Source: Anaerolineales bacterium (GTDB lineage: Bacteria > Chloroflexota > Anaerolineae > Anaerolineales > JABWBV01). Taken from it: a DNA stretch of 11,187 nucleotides. This document shows positions 6,962 to 11,187 of the stretch, in pieces. The notes below the pieces were generated by a model that had not been told where the DNA came from, did no database searches, and saw only the letters and a list, made by a program, of their open reading frames with translations. The stretch's first letter is position 1. Each line of letters begins with the position of its first letter. The position numbers were made by a program, and so were the translations under genes. Location: NCBI GenBank assembly GCA_027019845.1, contig JALUWE010000269.1:1-11187 (forward strand). Direction: 5' to 3'.

Positions 6962-7015
6962 CACCACACCCCCCCCTCATGGCCTTAGGTACCATTCCCT
7001 ACTCGGGGTATGTCC

Positions 7016-7053
7016 TTCGTTATTTCGAGGTAACGAATAAATCAATTTCGAGG
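7016..7053 (+). promoter_or_regulatory. Hairpin and repeated SD-like element in the dsbA-like leader
   Basis: A perfect 7-bp inverted repeat (TTCGTTA at 7016-7022, TAACGAA at 7031-7037) encloses the loop TTTCGAGG. The same octamer recurs at 7046-7053, where its AGG is part of the ribosome-binding site AGGAGA (7051-7056), 5 bases before the ATG. The arrangement could be an operator or a translational control element, or chance. No convincing -35/-10 pair was found in 6962-7061. Confidence 0.35.
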
Positions 7054-7061
7054 AGAACCAC

Positions 7062-7775
7062 ATGACAACATCCAGACAAACGAAAAGGGCGCGGCGCGCG
7101 CAACGCCGCGCGCGCCAGCGTAGACGCAGGCAGTTGACCATCACCTTAAGCGTCATCGGTGCTTTGGCGGTGGTTGGCCTGCTGATCTGGAACAGCCAGT
7201 TCAAGCCTCCGGCGGACATCGTCCTGCCGGAATCGTTGGAGGCGCCCCCGAACGCGGACGGCAAAGCCTGGGGGCCGCCCGACGCACCGGTGTTAATCGA
7301 AGAGTATTCGGACTTCCAGTGACCGTTCTGCGGGCGTTTTGCCGCTGACGCGGGGCGTCAGATTCTGGAAACCTATGGGGGCACCGGTTTGGTGCGTTTT
7401 GAATACAAACATTTCGCCGTGATCGGCATGGAGTCCATCCGTGCGGCTGAGGCCTCCGAGTGCGCCAACGAACAGGGTATGTTCTGGCAGTATCACGACA
7501 CCCTGTTCGCCAACCAGCGCGGCGAGAACCAGGGAGCGTTTCGTGACGCGGCCCTCAAGGCTTTCGCGGCAGAGCTGGGTCTGGACCAGGCTGCTTTCAA
7601 CGAGTGTCTGGACTCGGGCCGGTACCGCGATCTGGTACAGGCAGAACTGAACGAAGGCCGCAGCCGCGGGGTGCAGGCCACGCCAACCATTTTCATCAAC
7701 GGACGCAAAATCGAAGGCGCGCTGCCCTTCGCGGAGTTTCAGGCTGTCATCGAGGCCGAGTTGTCCAGCAAATGA
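7062..7775 (+). CDS. Probable selenoprotein: DsbA-like oxidoreductase with UPFC active site
   Basis: A 237-residue membrane-anchored thioredoxin-fold oxidoreductase of the DsbA/BdbD-like (thioredoxin_4) group, acting on extracytoplasmic thiols. The N terminus is very arginine-rich (residues ~8-23), followed by a membrane helix (~25-43). The domain opens with WGPPDAPVLIEEYSDFQ. The next codon is TGA (7320-7322, residue 87), then PFCGRFA with Cys90. Homologues have CPFC here, so the TGA replaces the nucleophilic cysteine. Without any shift, the frame continues through FEYKHFAV, further cysteines at 134 and 182, and the cis-proline loop ATPTIFINGR (Pro208). A hairpin at 7345-7361 fits a bacterial SECIS. 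AGGAGA lies 5 bases before the ATG. Alternatives are a nonsense mutation or base error. Other genes here end normally at TGA, so general recoding is unlikely. Confidence 0.85.
7345..7361 (+). promoter_or_regulatory. Candidate bacterial SECIS element
   Basis: A perfect 7-bp stem (CTGACGC at 7345-7351, GCGTCAG at 7355-7361) is capped by a GGG loop (7352-7354). There are 29 bases between the TGA and the loop. Bacterial SECIS elements are stem-loops inside the coding region just after the UGA, usually with the loop roughly 16-37 bases downstream and a G in the first two loop positions. This one meets both rules. It would recruit SelB carrying Sec-tRNA. GC-rich coding DNA forms hairpins easily, so this supports but does not prove selenocysteine insertion. 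Confidence 0.6.
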
Positions 7776-7866
7776 TCGAGAATCAAACACCCAGGAGACG
7801 GATACATCCGGGCTTAGCAGGCCCTTATGCTCGATCTTCGAATGCCTTCAAAACCGACCACTTTTT

Positions 7867-8200
7867 GTCATTCTGAGGGCACGCAGCGACCAAAGAATTC
7901 GGAGCGCAGCCTATCATGTCATGTCATTCTGAGGGCACGCAGTGCCCGAAGAATCTGGGAGCGCAGTGCCCGAAGAATCTCCCTCACCATCTTTGAGATT
8001 CTTCGCTGTCGCTCAGAATGACACCGTCCCGTCCTGAGGGGCGTCAGCCCCGAAGAATCTGGGAGCGCAGTGCCTGAAGAATCTCCCTCACCATCTTTGA
8101 GATTCTTCGCTGTCGCTCAGAATGACATACGTCCCGTCATTCTGAGGGGCGTCAGCCCCGAAGAATCTGGGAGCGCAGTGCCCGAAGAATCTCCCTCACC
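7867..8200. repeat. Array of ~105-bp structured repeats, two full and two partial copies
   Basis: Copies begin at 7867 (truncated, ~52 bases), 7923, 8031 and 8136 (cut at ~8200). A full copy starts GTCATTCTGAG and ends CTCAGAATGACA, so its ends are inverted repeats. Inside are CGAAGAATCT and AGATTCTTCG, which pair, and a small hairpin near the left end. The second copy has GGGCAC-GCA-GTGCCC there, while the third and fourth have GGGGC-GTCA-GCCCC, so the stem is kept by paired changes. The phrase GGGAGCGCAGTGCC recurs in the three later copies. This resembles dispersed REP/MITE-like palindromic units common between Chloroflexota genes. No transposase is present. Confidence 0.88.
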
Positions 8201-8281
8201 GCAAGCGAGATGGCGGCCGTCCAACCACCCGGATGTCTCCAATAATCACGCGCCGAACAAGGATTGAGACTTGATACGACC

Positions 8282-8309
8282 GTCGGGGCGACCGGCCGGT
8301 CGCCCCGAC
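8282..8309. repeat. 28-bp perfect palindrome
   Basis: The left arm GTCGGGGCGACCGG is followed directly by its exact reverse complement CCGGTCGCCCCGAC, with no spacer. GC-rich palindromes of this kind recur in Chloroflexota intergenic DNA. It sits immediately before the surviving part of a cytochrome c gene. The flanks are similar to each other: 8239-8267 (AATAATCACGC..CCGAACA) and 8312-8342 (TAATAACCACGC..CCGAACA) look like an imperfect duplication. It could act as a terminator or be a mobile palindromic unit. Confidence 0.85.
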
Positions 8310-8313
8310 CCCT

Positions 8314-8520
8314 AATAACCACGCCTCCGAACACCCCGATCAGCAAATTCACGCCTGGATCACGGATGGAAAACTGGGGCTGGGGCGGCAAATGCCCGCT
8401 TACGGCGACCAACTGACCGACGACGAGGTCCACGCGGTGATCGAGTACCTGCACACGCTGTGGACGCCCGCACAGTTGGAAATCCAGCAGGACATCACCC
8501 CTGCTGGCCTGCCACCCCGG
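8314..8520 (+). pseudogene. Cytochrome c C-terminal remnant
   Basis: In one open frame the translation reads NNHASEHPDQQIHAWITDGKLG, then RQMPAYGDQLTDDEVHAVIE, then YLHTLWTPAQLEIQ. This matches the C-terminal half of class I cytochromes c (DQQI..WI.DGK..MPAYG..LTD.EV..VI.YL), including the axial-ligand methionine in MPAYG. No CxxCH haem-attachment motif occurs upstream in any frame, and no start codon with a ribosome-binding site precedes the fragment. The 5' part has been replaced by repeats and the palindrome. The frame runs on into the convergent CcdA-like gene without a natural end, so the 3' boundary is approximate. I read this as a decayed gene, perhaps once part of the same respiratory and redox cluster. 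Confidence 0.75.
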
Positions 8521-8533
8521 AACCGGGCCGGGG
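8515..8533. terminator. Possible hairpin terminator between convergent genes
   Basis: CCCCGG (8515-8520) pairs with CCGGGG (8528-8533) around a 7-base loop, about 22 bases past the stop of the minus-strand CcdA-like gene. No T tract follows in either direction, so it is at best a weak terminator. Confidence 0.3.
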
Positions 8534-8554
8534 CCATAAGGGATACCGATCGCG

Positions 8555-9424
8555 CTAGAAAGTCAGGCCAACGAAGAACACCCAGTAATAGACCAGATAT
8601 GCGCCAGCGCCGATCAGGAACATCGCGCTGGCGCGGTGTACGTAGGGGATGGCCGCGCGCAGTCGCTGGGCCAGCGCGCCCTGGAACAGTGCGCTGCCAA
8701 TGGTGACCAGCACCAGGATCGTGCCCATGCCCAGCGCGTAGCTGACGAACTGTCCAAAAGAAGCCCCCCATCCCTGGCTGGCCAGCGAACTGCCTACCAC
8801 CACCAGGAAGATCGGCAGGGTGCAGCTCAACGAACCAATGGCGTAGGCCACGCCGAACAGGAACACCCCGCGCAGGCTCCTTTCCCGCGGGGCTACTACC
8901 CGGCTGGCTGCCATGATGCCCAACGTGCGGCGTGTGACCAGCAGCCAGCCCCCCAGTACGACCAGCAAAGCCCCAATGGCGATCCCGGCATACGGGAAAA
9001 TCCGGATCATCCATTGCCCTCCCAGCGAAATCAGGCTGCCCACCACCGCGAAGACCAGCACAAAACCCAGCGTGGCAGTCGCCCCCAACAGCAAGGCTTT
9101 GAACAGCCGTCTGCTCGAGGACATCTGCGCGAACGCGGGTTCTTCCGTGCCCAGGTGATACGAGATGTACGACGGCAGCATGAAGAAGCCGCACGGGTTT
9201 ACACTGGCAACCATGCCGGCGCCAAACGCGTAGCCGATAGGCAACGCGCTGGCCAGCCCGGCCACCGCGGTTTCCGCGCTGTTGCGCACGCTCAGCAGCA
9301 ACAGCAGAATCGCCCCTACGCCCAATGCCGGCAGCCCAAACGTGACCGCCAGCTGCCTCACGCGGGATTGCCCGGCCGCGCCGGTTTCTGGTGTGACGAT
9401 GTTACGGGGAGTTGTTTCGCTCAT
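8555..9424 (-). CDS. CcdA/DsbD-like membrane electron-transfer protein
   Basis: A 289-residue polytopic protein that carries reducing equivalents across the membrane to thioredoxin-like partners outside. At least six membrane helices are predicted. The redox cysteines are Cys78 in SVNPCGFFMLPSY and Cys201 in GSLSCTLPIF, each followed by a proline as in CcdA and DsbD beta domains. A hydrophilic N terminus of ~25 residues and an extra helix (~28-46) precede the core, making it somewhat longer than classic CcdA. The ATG at 9424 is chosen because GAGAGG lies 5 bases upstream; the GTG at 9430 would overlap that site. It lies 24 bases downstream of the TlpA-like gene, its likely redox partner. A role in maturing cytochrome c or oxidase, or in reducing the DsbA-like selenoprotein, is inferred. 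Confidence 0.9.
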   Translation of the reverse strand: MSETTPRNIVTPETGAAGQSRVRQLAVTFGLPALGVGAILLLLLSVRNSAETAVAGLASALPIGYAFGAGMVASVNPCGFFMLPSYISYHLGTEEPAFAQMSSSRRLFKALLLGATATLGFVLVFAVVGSLISLGGQWMIRIFPYAGIAIGALLVVLGGWLLVTRRTLGIMAASRVVAPRERSLRGVFLFGVAYAIGSLSCTLPIFLVVVGSSLASQGWGASFGQFVSYALGMGTILVLVTIGSALFQGALAQRLRAAIPYVHRASAMFLIGAGAYLVYYWVFFVGLTF

Positions 9425-9448
9425 GCTCACCTCTCGGTAAAAAATGTG

Positions 9449-10030
9449 TCAGTTGCTGGATTTGTCCAGCAATTCTTCGACCAGTTCGACCATCTTATCA
9501 CGAGTGATCAACCCTGTCCACGTGCGCACGATCTCCCCCTCCGGGGTGATGAAGTAGGTGGTCGGCATCCCCAGCAGCCCATAGGTTTGCACCACGCCGG
9601 AATCGAAGGTGGTGCCCGAGGGGTAGGTAATGTTCAGCTCCTGGAGCAGCGCGCGGCCGTCTTCGCGTGTGCCCAAACCGGTGAACGGGCCGACATCCAG
9701 CCCGAACAACAGAACGCGGTCCTGGTATTCTTCGTGTACCGCCTGTAAGTCGGGCATCTCGATGCGGCAAGGGGGGCACAGTCCGGCCCAAAAGTTGAGC
9801 ACCACGGGTTTCCCTTCCGCCAACAATTCGGACAGCAAAACTTCCCCGCCAGGTGTGAACCCTTTGCCCTGGTAGATGCTGATCTGGATATCGGAGGGTA
9901 AATTTTTGACAATGGTTTCAACCGATGCTTCGCCGCCAGGCCCCGCGCCACTTTGGGAAGCCTGGCAAGCGGTCAGCACGATCATCACCGCGGCCACCAG
10001 CCAGAGTAAGGTTTGCTTGTGTTTGATCAT
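9449..10030 (-). CDS. TlpA/ResA-like thioredoxin-fold lipoprotein
   Basis: A 193-residue extracytoplasmic thiol-disulfide oxidoreductase. The N terminus is a lipoprotein signal with lipobox LTAC (Cys22), so it is probably lipid-anchored outside the membrane. The thioredoxin-like domain has the active site WAGLCPPC (Cys85, Cys88), followed by RIEMPDLQ, and the cis-proline loop GMPTTYFI (Pro156). It most resembles TlpA/ResA reductases of cytochrome c and oxidase maturation. I use the ATG at 10030, since GAGG sits 5-6 bases upstream and the signal peptide starts there; an upstream extension to 10093 is low-complexity. It is the first gene of a two-gene operon with the CcdA-like protein, which would keep it reduced. 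All key residues are intact. Confidence 0.92.
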   Translation of the reverse strand: MIKHKQTLLWLVAAVMIVLTACQASQSGAGPGGEASVETIVKNLPSDIQISIYQGKGFTPGGEVLLSELLAEGKPVVLNFWAGLCPPCRIEMPDLQAVHEEYQDRVLLFGLDVGPFTGLGTREDGRALLQELNITYPSGTTFDSGVVQTYGLLGMPTTYFITPEGEIVRTWTGLITRDKMVELVEELLDKSSN

Positions 10031-10283
10031 GTTTGCCTCGTCGTTGTTTTTGAGTTCGAGTTTTAAGTTTAGGTTTTGAGCTTGAGACCTCACAGGTCTA
10101 CTACTACACGATGCAGGAAGATTTTACCCAAACTAGATTACATCCGGGCATCTCCATGCGCTTTGAGACCTGTGAGGTCTGGGTGCGTCAAGTGCGTAAG
10201 TCCTATAATTGAGGTAACTGGGATAATTGGCAGTACCCGGCAGACTCATCAGACCACGTAGACCCGCCAGAGGCTCGAAAACA
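10031..10283. other. Intergenic region with a pair of AGACCT palindromes
   Basis: No gene is seen between the TlpA-like gene and the DUF3179 gene. Two copies of a 15-base palindrome are present: AGACCT-CAC-AGGTCT at 10085-10099 and AGACCT-GTG-AGGTCT at 10166-10180. Both are preceded by TTG and their loops are reverse complements. They are REP-like units. The stretch 10045-10083 is a low-complexity run of GAGTT/AAGTTT-type words. TATAAT occurs at 10204-10209 on the plus strand, but without a -35 box or a downstream plus-strand gene. Confidence 0.75.

Positions 10284-11187
<904 letters not shown>

Larger units (their letters stand above)
7776..8313. other. Intergenic region without intact genes
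   Basis: Between the DsbA-like gene and the cytochrome c remnant there is no reading frame of protein-like composition. Bases 7776-7866 show no clear structure. The rest is the repeat array (7867-8200), a short unique stretch (8201-8281) and the 28-bp palindrome (8282-8309). Open frames across the array are repeat translations, not genes. Confidence 0.8.

Noticed and set aside
7062..7322. Short 86-residue protein ending at the TGA, with a second gene starting at 7389
   Set aside because: The two halves are in the same frame and together form one DsbA-like domain. Separately, the first has no active site and the second lacks the thioredoxin motif and a ribosome-binding site.
7320..7322. Genome-wide reassignment of TGA to an amino acid
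   Set aside because: The ArsR, subunit IV-like and TlpA-like genes here end at TGA, and no other gene needs TGA read-through.
7867..8200. CRISPR array
   Set aside because: The ~105-bp units are nearly contiguous, internally palindromic and lack unique spacers of constant size.
8400..9194. Open frames on both strands overlapping the CcdA-like gene
   Set aside because: Translations show no domain or membrane pattern, whereas the chosen frame has both redox cysteines and regular membrane helices.

Overview
The window (about 60% G+C apart from its first ~470 bases) reads like a chromosomal piece of a Chloroflexota bacterium, probably Anaerolineae or a related class. This placement is inferred from the protein style, for example a subunit IV-like protein ending in YMHVSRLF, a DUF3179 protein and an arginine-rich N terminus on a DsbA-like protein. 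Intergenic DNA full of palindromic and short tandem repeats fits it as well. No rRNA, tRNA or CRISPR array was seen.

Layout. (1) Bases 1-631 are AT-richer and hold no convincing gene, only hairpins, one of which resembles a worn group II intron domain V. (2) 632-1612, minus strand: an aldo/keto reductase, divergent from the next block across a 10-bp tandem repeat. (3) 1856-5197, plus: an ArsR/SmtB regulator with a CzrA-type alpha5 metal site and a near-consensus promoter, a small membrane protein, then, after a repeat-rich gap, a P1B-4-like metal ATPase (SPC and HEGSS motifs). This looks like a Zn/Co/Fe-responsive efflux unit. (4) 5220-6961, plus: a tightly packed run of a cytochrome oxidase subunit IV-like protein, a Sco copper chaperone, a short hypothetical protein and a PAP2-like membrane protein. 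(5) 7062-7775, plus: a membrane-anchored DsbA-like thioredoxin-fold protein whose first active-site cysteine codon is an in-frame TGA, giving UPFC. (6) 7867-8310: an array of ~105-bp structured repeats and a 28-bp perfect palindrome, followed by the headless C terminus of a cytochrome c gene. (7) 8555-10030, minus: a TlpA-like lipoprotein thioredoxin followed by a CcdA-like membrane electron carrier. (8) 10284 to the right edge, minus: a DUF3179 protein cut by the window edge.

The genes share an extracytoplasmic theme: metal export, copper delivery to cytochrome oxidase (Sco, subunit IV-like), and thiol-disulfide exchange (DsbA-like, TlpA-like, CcdA-like).

The most notable item is the probable selenoprotein. 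Reading through the TGA at 7320-7322 joins two parts of one DsbA-like protein in the same frame. The TGA sits exactly at the nucleophilic cysteine of CPFC, and a perfect 7-bp stem with a GGG loop lies 29 bases downstream, where a bacterial SECIS element would be expected. The main rival explanation is a single-base Cys-to-stop change, by mutation or sequencing error.
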